NCBI GenBank assembly: GCA_009760855.2
Contig: WPIO01000029.1
Span: 3,998,001-4,062,000, forward strand
Length of the DNA stretch: 64,000 nt
Direction of reading: 5' to 3'
From: Cristatella mucedo
Lineage: Eukaryota; Bryozoa; Phylactolaemata; Cristatellidae
Position 1 is the stretch's first letter, and the number at the start of each line of letters is the position of its first letter. This document shows positions 1-11,060 of the stretch, piece after piece. Made by a program: the position numbers and the translations under genes. The notes beneath the pieces were generated by a model. That model did not search any database, was not told the DNA's origin, and was given only the letters and a program-made list of their open reading frames with translations.

Positions 1-1109
1 GCAAATTATTTTGAGACTGTGCTATTACAGATGTTTATGCAAGAAACGATTTTAATTAGAAGTTGATTAGGGAATTTCATAAAATTACTCAGAAGGGTCA
101 CAACATTTCTACTAAGAAGTATTCAAAAGAAGCATTTGATTCTATATCAGCATTTGATTCTAAGAGAATATGATGAATCTCTTTCTGGAGATAAGGAAGA
201 ATATCAATCCTCAGATGATCTAGGCTCTACAGAAAGTGAATAAGAAGATGAAAAAGAGTAAGACTATATACTATATGAAAATGAGGAAGACAAATGAGGT
301 TAATATGCCGATTTTGTAAATACATAAGTTTATAGTAGCAAATACAGATGGATTTGTCAAGGATTCTTAGGTGTGGGCAATCTCGTAAAATGTCAGTAAA
401 GATCTGTATTCATAAAATGAAAAGTTTCTTGAAAATGAAAATGAAAAGCATCAAATAGTTTAATAGTTTCTGTATAAGATAATTCCCGATCTTGTTAGTC
501 CATGCATATATCTGCTAAATGTAATTTATAATATTAGCGATAGACTAACGGAGTGTATAGGACAAATCACTAGCATTATCACTGAAGAAGAAAATAAATA
601 GAAATCACCTATTACTAAAGGTGATATGCAGGATATTAGGTCTGTTAATAAGGTTTTGTTTAAATTTTTTAAATAGTGCAGAGGCAATGGCAGCCACTAA
701 AACAGATATCTGCAATCCAAATCAAACTACTTTGGCTACTCTTCTATAATCTTACGTTGATTATCTAGTTAAGTCTATACTGACTGCTTATGAAGCACAA
801 ACACTGGACTCTGAATCTCTCTTCTGTATGTTCACTGGTCGATCTGTTTAAAAGTTCAATGTTGATGAATGTGATGCTGAGGCACAGAGAGTTATTAATA
901 TTAGAGGAGTAAAGTTACAACTGACTTGGAAGCAATTTTTAGGATACAGGTTGATGATTTTCTTGACACTCTTGGATAATTGTCATCTAAAACTACTTGG
1001 ATTGCCAGTCAACTGCCTGTGATTTCTAATTTCCGATGTTTCTGGAGTTTAAATTTTATATCTAAAGTATTGTCAAGGATGAGGGCCATGCAATTTTGCC
1101 AGACGTAGC
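1..1109 (+). pseudogene. AT-rich decayed coding block, product unknown
   Basis: Unrecognised. Two stretches are open apart from isolated stops. Around 166-310 one frame is strongly acidic (residues such as EYDESLSGDKEEYQSSDD), with in-frame TAA at two places and a TGA. From an ATG at 687 to about 1010 a second frame is interrupted only by TAA at 747 and 849, then appears to continue in another frame after about 930. Base composition and the pattern of near-open frames resemble the block at 47.8-53.7 kb, which ends in a Polinton-type integrase fossil, so this may be part of a related element; that is inference from composition only. A chance low-complexity origin is possible for the acidic stretch. 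Confidence 0.35.
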
Positions 1110-1200
1110 AGATCTATGTGCACAGTGTCAGCACACGTCAGCACATAAAGAACGAGTCACAGGGACCCACTAAATGCTGTCATAAATAGAAGCGTTTTAG
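1110..1200 (-). mobile_element. L2-like retrotransposon 3' UTR fragment
   Basis: On the minus strand this matches the 3' UTR that follows the stop codon in the other L2-like copies of this window (shared words include CACAGTGTCAGCAC and GGGACCCACTAAATGCTGTC). Only about 90 bases are present, without the ATT tail. It interrupts the AT-rich coding block, so it inserted after that block was in place. Confidence 0.7.
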
Positions 1201-1689
1201 TCCAGCGGTGAAGGTATTTATAAGGTATTATATTTGTATTATATAACCAGTGCTAGACAAAAAGCTGCAGTTGCTGCTCCCAAATACGCTACCACTACTG
1301 ATTCTACACCTGCAACCACTGTTACTCCAATTACTTTCACTGATACTAGATCTATTCCAGGTGATACAGTACCAAAATAAATATGTTTTTAGTACAGAAT
1401 AGACCAAAATTCCTTATGAGACGAGGTGCAAAAATGGTTTAAAGAAATTATTGGACAATCAAATAGTGATTGGAAAATCTGTTCATTTTCAATGGGTGCT
1501 ATTTCAGATATTTTGTCATTTGACTGAGGCACTACACCTAGTAATTGAGTATAAATGTCTTAGAATAAATGTAATTGACCAACTTATCGCAAATCTGCAG
1601 AGTAAAATCAGAGATGGAAGTATATTTTTTAACTTTTTAGCAAATCGAAAACATAAATGTTGTAAATGATATAGGGTTATCTGAAAAAG
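1201..1689 (+). pseudogene. Decayed coding block, Thr-rich segment
   Basis: Continuation of the AT-rich block after the L2 fragment. From about 1265 to 1380 one frame is open and threonine-rich (for example KYATTTDSTPATTVTPITF). The same frame, with scattered TAA, TAG and TGA codons, runs on past a DEVQKWFKEIIGQSNSDW-like stretch near 1410-1470. Another frame from 1451 is open for 72 codons. No family recognised; I cannot say which frame was the real one. Confidence 0.3.
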
Positions 1690-2960
1690 TTAAAATTGTG
1701 AGATGTGTAGAGTACCGATGGTTTTTATCCATCCACATTTGCTCGTCCTAGATAGTTTATACAAAGGAATCTTAATATGAAAGTTTATTTCAGTACATTT
1801 TTTAATTTTATCTAGTGCTTGTGCCTCTGTTTTAGTTATATCATTTGCAATTATTTCACTATTTCCTATTATCATCTTTGTGCTAACTTTATAAATAATT
1901 TAAACTAGCACATTTGGGCTAGACGTTTCAACTTTAAAGCTATCCATTATATTTAAATACTCATGATCTAAATACAAATATTATTTACTTTTTGAGAATA
2001 TATCTCCACTCATGATTCCTATTTCGCCTCAATCATCAGGACTAAAGAACTAGGTCTACAATCTAACTTTGGATAGCTGATTGTAAATAAAATACATTTT
2101 TAAGCATAAAATTAGTTAATCCTTAAGTTTTAGGAACTGAATTAGCAACGTTAAAGTTTGATATAAAATTAGTTAACTTCTAGTTTAACCACGATGATAT
2201 GGTTCCTTATCAATGTAATCTTTTACATTTAACTGAGCTGCATCAATATCTATCATTTTCATTATCCGTTTGGAATAAGATGGCTTTGATACCTCTCTGC
2301 CAAGAATCTAGACAAACTATTTAATGCATCAGTACTATCTATTCCAACATGAATAGCATTTTGTATTGTTAGTATGCCATCACCTTTCGGATCGTTTGCT
2401 TGTATATAAGGTGTACAAGTTTTCAATATTAACACATCCTGTCATCGCACCTGATTGGAGCCTATCTAATGTTAATCCTGCTCTTATTATAAAAGATTTA
2501 TAATTTTACGATAGTACTTAAGTAGGATTTAGTCACAGCATCATTACCTTGAATCGATGTTTAAAGATTAACATAGTTTTCCGATCAGCTGATATATCTC
2601 AGCTAATTATCAAGTCAGAGTATTTTTTAAGATAGCATCAGAAAAAGTCTTACTAACAGACTATAAGAGTCAATTAACTCATTTACCTCCATATCTATAG
2701 TTCCATCCATTGAAAGATAGTTTATAGTCAACATTATATCTTATTGCTACTTAAACATATACTGATCATAGTTTAAAAAAGTTTTCTCCTGACCTGACAA
2801 AGATACTTTTAGCAAGTTTTTTTATTGGCGTCTAGCCTGTAAACTCTAGATAGGATTTCAGCTATTGCAGAGGATGTACATGGAGGAGGCATAAGTAACG
2901 TATTTTACCGTCTATAAACCGACTTTGATGTATAACCTCCAATTTCTGAACCGTTTGTTT
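1690..2960 (-). pseudogene. Decayed coding block on minus strand, product unknown
   Basis: Minus-strand reading gives several short open stretches that shift frame: a 61-codon run at 1690-1875; runs near 2230-2400 that end close to a lysine-rich KRIMKMIDIDAAQLNVKDYI segment; one at 2432-2496 reading IIRAGLTLDRLQSGAMTGC; and one near 2830-2960 reading MPPPCTSSAIAEILSRVYRL. The residue mix is that of a normal soluble protein rather than random AT-rich translation, which suggests one or two old genes broken by small indels. No family recognised. Confidence 0.3.
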
Positions 2961-3195
2961 GGAAAAAATATTCTTATTCAATAATTGAATAGACTGAAAA
3001 ATATCAAGACTCGTAATGTAACTTATTGTGGCTATGCGTTAAAATTTGATTATGACTATGAGCTTATCAGGTATCATTGTGGTTGTCATAGTTGGTATAG
3101 TAAATATAAAACTTTAACTGGCCTAGATAAGTTTCTTTCTCATACAGCCATGAGATTGCTGATGATGGCCTTCTTAGTAGCACACTGTATTCTTT
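2961..3195 (+). pseudogene. Short decayed coding stretch
   Basis: A plus-strand frame from about 2985 is open to the start of the L2 copy at about 3196 and is rich in Tyr and Lys (ELIRYHCGCHSWYSKYKTL is within it). It joins directly to L2 sequence, so the apparent 109-codon frame here is a chimera of two unrelated pieces. Function unknown. Confidence 0.25.
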
Positions 3196-3587
3196 TGTTC
3201 GGGTTGACTTCAAGGTTTTGTCGCTCACTTTTAGGTCACTTCATTCTTTTGCTCCAGCCTATCTCTCAGATATACTACCCCATCAGGCCAAGCATCGTAC
3301 CACCCGCTTTTTAGAATCCAACAGTCTACAAATACCTCGTACAAACCTCAAATTTTTTAGAGACTGCATTTAGTGTATGCTCCCAAAGCCTGGAACTCCC
3401 TCCCGACCTGCGTCAGAACATCCCCTGACCTGACCACATTTAAAAAGAACTTAAAAACACACCTATTCAGGACAGCATTTAGTGGGTCCCTGTGATTCGT
3501 ACTTGATGTGCTTATGCGTTCTGACACTGTGCATGCTGCCACTAACCACATTGGCATGCTGACCCTGTGCATGTCACCCCTAACCGT

Positions 3588-3765
3588 GATGGCACACTAG
3601 GTAAGGCGGTTGCTTTCACGACCTCGATCCGGAGGTCGTAGGTTCGATTCCTGCGGTGGGTGATCCTTTATCGCCACTGCAAGCGGTGGTGATAGCCGTA
3701 AAGGCTCTTCTGTCGCTCTACAAAAAGAGGCTGTTTAATCAACTAGGATTTTATTTTATTTTATT
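3588..3765 (+). mobile_element. tRNA-derived SINE (family 1), nested in L2
   Basis: Starts with a tRNA-like pol III promoter: an A-box-like GGCACACTAGGTAAGGCGG and a B box GGTTCGATTCC about 45 bases downstream. A non-tRNA body follows with GCCACTGCAAGCGGTGGTGA and TAAAGGCTCTTCTGTCGCTC, ending in an A/T-rich tail. The body recurs on the minus strand at 40208-40372, and the head at 39598-39685. Sequence on both sides is L2 3' UTR that is continuous in other copies, so this is a nested insertion. Confidence 0.75.
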
Positions 3766-3888
3766 TTCTTATTCATTTTGTTTGTTTATCAAGCATGATT
3801 GTACTCACCATTTAATTGCATTTCCCTTTGCAGCAAATGCAAAGCGCCTAGAGAGAGATTGAGTACTCTGAGGGCGCTTTATCAAGTG

Positions 3889-3890
3889 CA

Positions 3891-3925
<35 letters not shown>
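3889..3925. repeat. (ATT)n tail of L2 copy
   Basis: About twelve ATT units directly after the conserved L2 terminal block TATCAAGTGCATTG. Tandem tails of this kind are the usual 3' end of L2/CR1 elements. Confidence 0.9.
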
Positions 3926-4229
3926 TGTGCTTGGCCTCACTGCTACTATATACATAAGAGGCTGATTGATCAGATAATCTTCATATTTTAACTGCATCAA
4001 AGTGGATTGAGATGACTCAATCTTTGATCCTGTCATGTATACTAGATTCACTTTTTTATGTTTCTTGAAGGTTTATGTTTCATGGAGGTACTAATTTCGG
4101 CTTCCATTCAGGTAAGCACTTCTCCGGTTTTGTGCTTGCTGATAAATTGCGTTGCTGACTAATGTAGGAAGGCATAGCATACGTAGTAGGTGGGTTTTAA
4201 GAGTTGCCTTGACAGGTACTTTTATTGGC
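3926..4229. other. Unassigned interval
   Basis: No repeat partner elsewhere in the window and no convincing reading frame was found. Confidence 0.4.
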
Positions 4230-5416
4230 CACTGGAAGGCCCCCAGGTCACACTGTACGTGCCGAGTACAATGCTGATCCTGGGCATAGATAGAATCACA
4301 ATTGTAGATCTGGAGGCAGCACCGTGTGTAGATGATGATGCCAGCATGTGTAAGATGCTATCAAATGTTACCGGCATCTGGCAGAGCATAGTGGGTACGG
4401 GCAGGCGCCGGGGAGGGGGAGGGAGAGAATAGCTTCTCCATTCTGCTGAGAGCAAGTAGGCAGACCAGGGGGAAGCCAGAGAGGTGTCCTTGCCACATTA
4501 GCGTTGCATGCGTGCAACTTAGCATAGAGCAAGGCACAGTTAACAGTAGCTGTGGCATTTCACAAAGGGTGACCGCTGGGACCACAGGCTGAAATCCAGA
4601 GCAGTCATTTCAGTTTCAATGCTCATCAAATTTGGCTGGCACTAAGCGCTTTCACTCCAATAAGGCAGGGAGACAGACAGCAGCAGCTGTCTATGTCCGG
4701 AGAGTTCTTTCAGTCGAAGCAGCAGACCGGAATGCATCGTTTCACTAGCCAGTTCGTTCTGGTCCGATGCCATGCTGAGTGGCTTAAAGCATCTGTCAGC
4801 TGATATGCCGATAAAAGCAGGCCTGTGTGGTACAGTTTGGCTTGGCCAGACCACTAGCTGTGAACTGCATGCCTTGAGTGCTGTGAAGCAGTACGAACGA
4901 ACAGCAGTCTAGTTGGTATTAAATGTGGCTTCAAGGCAGCTGGACCAGCCTGTGACAGTGAGAGGCAGCATCGTGTGCAGACGATGATGGAAGCAGTGGT
5001 TGCAGAGTTACCACTAGCTCTGTCCAATTTCTGAGTGAACTAGTCCTGAGCAGTCCAGTGTATGATGCTTCTCGTCTCAGGAAGACGGCTCACTCATTAG
5101 ATTGACCTTGTATGTAGCCGTTCGAAAGGCTTTACTGTCGTGTAATCAACCCAAACCTCTCACCGTGCAGCTCAGGTGCAGCGGTTGATGATACCGACCC
5201 ATAAAAACAAATCAGATGCTCTGCGATTCCAGCTTGCCCAGCTTTTTATTGCTACCCTTGTTAGTCTGCTGCTAGTGCTCATGCTATGCTGGTACTGATA
5301 TGTCTCGTAAGCTCGGCAGGTGACATGATTACAAAGCCTCACGATTTTCCTCATTAAAAAATATATGTGACATTTGCCATGAGATGAAGGTACTTGCTGT
5401 ATTGACATCATAGCAG
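4230..5416 (+). repeat. Dispersed repeat family X, longest copy
   Basis: Shares long diverged matches with 30115-30665 (matching 4235-4340 and 5040-5400) and with 37280-37815 (matching 4425-4930). Shared words include GTACAATGCTGATC, CAGTTTCAATGCTC and AGCTTGCCC. Several frames of 60-80 codons are open here but none is conserved as protein among the copies, so I treat the family as non-coding. It abuts an R2-like 3' tail at 5417, and could be the 3' UTR or 5' region of a larger element. Confidence 0.6.
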
Positions 5417-5545
5417 TGTGGTCCCTGTTCCTGAACCGGAGGCCCGTCTAGATCGCTCAATGCCGGCAGGCAGGGCACCACTGGCTAATGTAGATATGCA
5501 CGTTAAATATTTTAATAAATCTTTAATATATGTATATTTACATGT
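5417..5545 (+). mobile_element. R2-like retrotransposon 3' tail
   Basis: Contains the R2-like terminal block seen in four places: GTCCCTGTTCCTGAACCGG, then a GCAGGGCACCACTGGCTAAT-like segment and an A/T-rich end. The same block follows the endonuclease-region coding sequence at 10754, lies inverted at 13862-14112, and stands alone at 16028. A severe 5' truncation explains its size. Confidence 0.65.
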
Positions 5546-6265
5546 TCGTACGTATACTGTATGTTTGTCCACTTACATAGGCATGCACTAGTAACGGGCA
5601 AACCGTGTGATTCAGAAATTAGAATGGCTAGTGCTCACAATCTGCTTTTCCAGCATATCACCTGCTGAATCTGCACAAAATCTAGGGGTCCCGTTTCAAG
5701 GCTGTGTGCAATCAGGGGATATCTATTCCATTTAGTTTATGTAGCAACTCAAGATTTGTTTAAGTATAAATATCCATATTATTCCTAATTGCCTGCGGCA
5801 CAAAAGTGCAGATAATGGTCACTTTTCGTATTAAACTTTGCTTTTCTGTCATCAGATCAAACATACACTCGGGATTCGCTAGTTTTCAAGGAGGAAGTTG
5901 ACTCACTCTCGTCTTTAAAATCAAAACTAATCAGATAAGATAGCAAATGAATCTCTATTAACAGAAACTATGTTTAGGTCGAAATGTAAATCGTGGCAAC
6001 CTATTTAGTGATGAAGAATTTTGTTAAGATTTGCTTGTCTATGAATTTTACACACATGTCCACAAATTCCGTCTCTCGTTATGCACTCGTTCTACTGCCC
6101 TTTCTAGAGGCGTTTAAAGTTAAGTAAATTGGGATTGAACTATTCGTGCTTTTCTTCCAAATATGGAAAGACTTAATCGAATCATCTCTCAACGGAACGA
6201 AGAGAGTCTACTTCCCAACGTTTATGTATGCATATATACTTTCAACTTGGCCGAACCTCCCTGTA
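5546..6265. other. Unassigned interval
   Basis: About 700 bases of moderately AT-rich sequence. No reading frame, repeat partner or RNA gene recognised. Confidence 0.4.
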
Positions 6266-6269
6266 GGTC

Positions 6270-7823
6270 TGCGCCTTGGAAGCTGACCTAGCCCTGTTCT
6301 CACGCACGTCTCCCGGTCTTCAGACACGCGTGTCTGCAGTTAAACACGCTGCGTCGACGCTGGGCATGCAGTTCCGGCTGGCGAAGTACTGTGTTGTCGC
6401 CCGAAAGGGTACGAAGGCCGTACCACCTCAATCACCCTATACGACAGGCAGATCCCCGAGCTGCCGGAGAATGAGTCCGTGGCCTACCTTCGAGCCCCTC
6501 AGGGTCTGGGGCAGCCTAGGGCTGAAATAGAGCAGGCCTGCTCTTCCATCGCAAGGGACATTTACCTGCTTTCCTCTAGCCTTCTCATCCCTTTGCGAAA
6601 GCTTGACTTCCTGCAGACATTCCTCTTGCAACAAGTAAACTACCTTTTCCCGGCAAACCTAGTGCCTGAGGCTGCCCTGCAGCCAGCCAATAAGGTTCTG
6701 ATGAAGCCATGTCGCTTCACCTACGGTCTGCCGAACCTTGTGTCGGTGCATTTCCTTTTCAATCCTCCATCGCTGGAGGCCTTGGTCTTAGTCCGTTTCG
6801 GGAGGAACGCCTGAATCCTACGTGCTGCACAAGCCTGTCACATGCTGTGCTCAACCAAATTGTTCGTCTGTCACTGCCTCAACCGAGTTATTGCCAGCTT
6901 AGGCAGCCCGCCTTTGTCTTACGAAGAGTGTTCGCAGTACCTGAGCTTAGCAGCCTTTTGACCTGGCGACCGATTAGGCCCGATCCTGTTGTGGTCGGAT
7001 GTGTCTCAAGCGGCTTTCCTGCCGCCTCTGGCGGGCCAGTCCTGAAGTGCTGGCTGTTTCCACTGACACTGACGGCATCGACAGCCGGGTTGTACAGCGA
7101 ATGGTTATGACGAAGCTGAGAGAGTTTACTAGGCTCGCGGAAGGTCGGGCATGGGCGCTCCAGCCTGCACACACAGACGTGGGTCAGCAGCTGCTTGGGC
7201 CCGGACAGATTCGCCTTGCCTCAGTCACTTCCAAACCACATGTCTTGACCTATCGTTCCCGTCCAGCGGTTTGTCCACCAAGAGTGTCTGGCCGTGCTGC
7301 CAGTGGCTGCTGTTAGGAGTCGGCAAATCCCGGGATGGTTATTGGCGTCCGCCTACGCCTCACGGAGGCAGAGACAGTTTGTCACGTGCTGAGCCACTGC
7401 TGGTAGATACTGCATGCAATCACGGCCCGACACAACCTAGTTCTTTGTTGCCTAATCGGAGCTATTTCGGCCACCTCAATCAACTGCATGCCGGCAAGCC
7501 GCGCCTTCCTCATGCCGGTGGTTCAGCTTAAGAGCCGAACTTGGTGATAGGCAACAGCACCGATATGGTAATGGTTGATGTGATGGTGCCGTTCGATGGC
7601 AGCGACAATGCTATGATAGTGGCGGCACATGACAAGAAGATAAGTATTAAGCGATTGCCAGGTCTTTTTTGACTGGTGGATATCGGCAGTGGTTAGGCCC
7701 TTCGTAACCAGGGCACTCAGCAAGTGTTGGTCAAGCAAAGTAGTTTGCTTGGCATCCCAAATGCCGGGAGAAGGGCATTGGGGTTGCTCTGTCTCTCCGA
7801 CGCCATTACTGGCTCGGAAGCCG
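6270..7823 (+). mobile_element. R2/NeSL-like non-LTR retrotransposon, C-terminal half (broken)
   Basis: Encodes, in several shifted frames, the end of a reverse transcriptase and the C-terminal region of an R2-clade polyprotein. Around 6360-6440 a frame reads GMQFRLAKYCVVARKG, the segment that follows the RT active site; 6445-6540 gives DRQIPELPENES and LGQPRAEIEQA. Near 7350-7450 the residues EAETVCHVLSHC and ITARHN match the Cys-His motif of R2 C-termini, and around 7545-7640 IVGN-like and VMVDVMVPFDGSDNA match the restriction-like endonuclease core. Frames shift several times and stops occur, so it is dead. The 26386-29040 element is a second copy covering more N-terminal sequence. The R2 sequence stops at 7823-7832 because of the foldback insertion and resumes at 10745. 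Confidence 0.8.
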
Positions 7824-7832
7824 TTTGATCCC
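7824..7832. repeat. Target site duplication, left copy
   Basis: TTTGATCCC immediately before the inverted terminus of the foldback element; identical to 10745-10753. Confidence 0.85.
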
Positions 7833-10744
7833 GGGTTCGACGAATTACCACAATCCACGGCAATCCAGCGAAATCCACCTTAATTAGGCTAACATGTAAA
7901 TCAAAAGCTACACATAAAATGTACCCAGAAATTTCTCGCGACTCAGCTAACGCATTTTCGCAGAGTCCACTGAAGTGACATTGCAGGGGCCCAGGCCAAT
8001 ACAGCAATCCACCTCAGTCCACCACAATCCAATGCATTTAACCACTCAACAAAAAATCCTGTTCAAAAAGCGCCTTCTTTTATTTCACATGAAAGAAAAC
8101 TCTGCGACAATACCGCTTAAAAAGTTCTCTTGCAGTGGCACTGCCATTCACATACATTGCCCTCCAATTGGCTGCAGTAGCCGAGGCCAATACAGCTATC
8201 TAATTCAATCCACCGAGTCCGCCACGAACAAAAACAGAAGAAAGATTGTGCCGAGCCAGCTTTTATTGCATATTCAAGTGTTTTCTGCACACCCACTTAA
8301 AATAAAAAAATTGTGAATCCTCGCACTGTGGCAATGGGGGGCAATCGCCTGAAATGACCTGGGAAACTACACATATCCACTCTATTCCGCTGCAAATCAT
8401 CCTCAAATCGCCATCGCGAAACTCTAACTGACATTGAATATTAGACAGCGCCCAGTTCTAAGTGCAGCTACAAACTATTGGTCCATTGTGCACATGCGTG
8501 CTCACGCAATGTGCTACAATCGGCTGCAACGGCTTGGTCTCATACCTCAATCCGCCGAAATCCGCTGCGATCCGCCGCACAGTGATCAGAACGCGAACAC
8601 TATAAGCTCTAATTATAATTTCACGATGCTCTACTCTTCAGTTATTGGGCACTCGCATAGCTTCGCTATAATTGCCTTGACCAGTCTCCAGAAGTGCACT
8701 GCAATAGACTGCAATTGCCCGGACCAGTGCGTAAATCTACCGAAACCCGCAGCAAAACAACCAGAATGCATACACTTCGAGCTCGAATAGTGATCTCACG
8801 TGATCAAAGGTAATGGCCCGGTCTCTACCCCAATCGGTTTCAAATTTTCTGGAAATTGGCTATTTGAATTTGTAATTATCCTACTACATAACGCTCACTG
8901 TGGACACACATACTGTCACTTTGTGCGTTCAATCTTCTGCAATGCATAGCAATCGACAGAAGTTACCCGAAACAATACAGCAATCTATGATTGTTACAGT
9001 TACGAATAAAGCTGGTGGGAGGAAATAATATTTTCCTTGTGTATTAGAAGTGCAACCACATTCTTTCAATCAATCGAGCACGTCCATTCAAGGGCAATGC
9101 ACGGCAATCGATGGCAACGGCCTGGGATGATACAGAAATCTATAACAGCCCATGAAAAATAGCCTGGACGCTGCTGGGTGATGCTTCCATTTAGATTTGT
9201 CATTCGTGTTCACTCTCATTTTGGTGCAATCAGGGAATGCTATTGGTAATGCTAGCTCTCGGTTACTTCATTACAATTATCGCAATGGCCCATACCAATG
9301 GACGAGCCGTTGCCGTAGATTGCCATGCATTGCCCGAGATTGTAGAAGAGCAATTTATTAAATAAAATGATGTTGTTGACTTTAACCAGTGTCCCTTGTA
9401 ACATGCATTCAAAATTAGTACGCAGCAAAACCGATTTTAGGGCATTTTTTGCATTAGATTGCTGTAGATTGTGTTATTGGCCCGGGCCACTGCAATCGAT
9501 TGCAGTGCATTGCTGACGAAGGAACAAAAAAGTTGTAGAGAAACAATGCAATTACACAATAATGGAAGGTTAGAGCAACGTGCAATCACTATTAGAGCTC
9601 AAAGTGTGTGCCTTCTGGTCTTTTTTCAGCGGGTTTCGGTGGATTGACGTACTGGCCCGGGCAAGTGCAGTCGATTACAGTGTATTTCTGCGGAATGTTT
9701 GAGGCCATTACAGGGAAGTTATGCGAGTACACAATAGCCGAAGAGCAGAGCAGCATGCAATTATATATTCTAGAGCTTATAGTGGTTTGCCTTCTGATCA
9801 CTGTGAGGCGCATTGCAGTGGATTTCGGCGGATTAAGGAATTGGACCGGGCTGTTGCAGCCGATTGCAGTGTATTGCACGAGAACGCATGTACACAATGG
9901 AGCAAAATTTTGCGACTGCACATAGAATTGGGTGTTGTCTTATATGCAAAGTCAATTAGAGCTTCGCGATGGTGATTTAAGGATGACTTGCAGTGGAATA
10001 AAGTGGATTAAGGTAGTTTCTCAGGTAATTTCAGGCGATTTCCGCCCATTTACACAATGCGTGGATGCACATTGTTTTTAATTTTACCTGGGTGTGCAGA
10101 AAGAACGGTGCACTTTAATTTGTAATATGCAGTAAAAGCTGGCTCGGCGCAATCTATTTCTATTTTTTACCGTGGCGGATTCGGTGGATTGAAGTGGATT
10201 GCAGTATCGGCCCGGGCCATTGCAGCTGATTGCAGGGCATTGTAGGAGGATGGCCATGCCAATGCAAGAGAACTTTTTTAAGCGGTATTGTCTCAGAGGT
10301 TCCTTTCACGTCCAATGAAAAAGGAAGCTTTTTGAACAGGATTTTGTTGTTGAGCGGTAGAATGCATTGGATTGAGGTGAATTACGGTATTGGCCTAGGC
10401 CACTGCAATTTTATTTAAGTGAAATCTGTGAAAACGCGTGAGCGGAAGCGCGTTAAATTTTCTGGGTACATTGTACATGTATCTTAGTTTGATATTCCAA
10501 ACTTACAGGAGCTGTGAGCTGCTGATTTGTGGTGGGTTTGAGCGGAACTAAAATGGATTGCTGTACAGGCATCTGGTGGTGAAGCTCATTTGCATAAATG
10601 TGCATGCACACAGCGACATGAAATTTGGTGAATAGAAAAAATCAAAAGTGCAATACAATATCAGTTCAAAAATTGAGCTCGGGCACGCTAAAGTCTGGTC
10701 GATATTAGCCTAGTTAGAGTGGATTGCGGTAATTCGTCAAACCC
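7833..10744. mobile_element. Foldback / MULE-like DNA element with ~1.3 kb inverted arms
   Basis: The ends are inverted repeats: the left end reads GGGTTCGACGAATTACC and the right end, reversed, GGGTTTGACGAATTACC. The match continues inwards, with divergence, to roughly 9120 on the left and 9310 on the right; for example 8060-8150 pairs with 10255-10345 and 8700-8790 with 9600-9690. A perfect 9-bp direct repeat (TTTGATCCC) flanks it. The arms are built of degenerate units rich in the word GGATTG/CAATCC and in GGCCCGGGCCA-like motifs, spaced about 150-250 bases. No transposase is visible, and open frames of about 100 codons occur on both strands only because the arms mirror each other. Long TIRs plus 9-bp TSD are typical of Mutator-like elements and of foldback transposons; which superfamily supplied the transposase is inference. 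Confidence 0.85.
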
Positions 10745-10753
10745 TTTGATCCC
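10745..10753. repeat. Target site duplication, right copy
   Basis: TTTGATCCC directly after the right terminus of the foldback element, identical to 7824-7832. Confidence 0.85.
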
Positions 10754-10823
10754 TGTTGCTGTACCTGGAAACTGGGTCGCACTAGCAAACCTGGCAGGGC
10801 AGGGTACTGCATGCGAATGTGCA
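10754..10823 (+). mobile_element. R2-like element, 3' end resumed after the foldback insertion
   Basis: TGTTGCTGTACCTGGAAACT and the GGCAGGGCAGGGT that follows align with the uninterrupted R2-like copy on the minus strand at 13862-14112 and with the tails at 5417 and 16028. This shows the foldback element split one R2 copy. Confidence 0.7.
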
Positions 10824-11060
10824 ATAATAATAATAATAATAATAATAATGCACTTGATAAAGCGCCCTCAGATAACTCAATCTCTCTCTAGGCGCTTTAC
10901 ATTTGCTGCAAAGGGAAATGCAATTGAATGGTGAATAATATGACCAATATGTGAAATGCAATATGTAAAATGAAATATGAAATGCAATATAGGAAATGCA
11001 ATTGAATGGTGAGTAATATGACCAATATTGAATGGTGAGTAATATGATCAATAGCAGCCA
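10824..11060 (-). mobile_element. L2-like 3' tail with internal tandem duplication
   Basis: On the minus strand it starts from an (ATT)n tail at 10824-10850, followed by the conserved terminal block (GGCGCTTTACATTTGCTGCA on plus) and 3' UTR. From about 10920 to 11055 a short segment containing GAATGGTGAATAATATGACC is repeated three times with variation, apparently local slippage or duplication within the UTR. Confidence 0.75.

Larger units (their letters stand above)
3196..3925 (+). mobile_element. L2-like non-LTR retrotransposon, 3' end, split by a SINE
   Basis: Encodes the last part of the L2/CR1-type ORF2 in broken frames (VLSLTFRSLHS, APAYLSDILPHQAKHRT near 3210-3300), then the stop and the 3' UTR. 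The UTR is interrupted at 3588 by a tRNA-derived SINE and resumes at about 3766 with the family's terminal block (GCAAATGCAAAGCGCC, then a short inverted repeat GCGCC/GGGCGC) and an ATT microsatellite tail. At least ten other copies in the window share this end. 5'-truncation is usual for target-primed reverse transcription. Confidence 0.85.

Noticed and set aside
3595-3665. A tRNA gene at 3595-3665
   Set aside because: The head is tRNA-like with A and B boxes, but the following body recurs in other copies and it sits inside an L2 UTR, so it is a SINE.
3848-4051. Frame with a run of asparagines
   Set aside because: Translation of the ATT tail of the L2 copy, not a polyAsn protein.
7831-7846. 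GGGTTCGA resembling a tRNA B box
   Set aside because: It is the terminus of the foldback element; there is no A box or cloverleaf around it.
9592-9975. Overlapping ~100-codon frames on both strands
   Set aside because: They lie in the arms of the foldback element, and matching frames in the other arm (8434-8790) are mirror images with non-conserved protein; no coding function is indicated.
7838-10738. CRISPR array suggested by regularly spaced GGATTG-rich units
   Set aside because: Units are degenerate, spacing is irregular and the whole is an inverted repeat with a target duplication; the DNA is eukaryotic.
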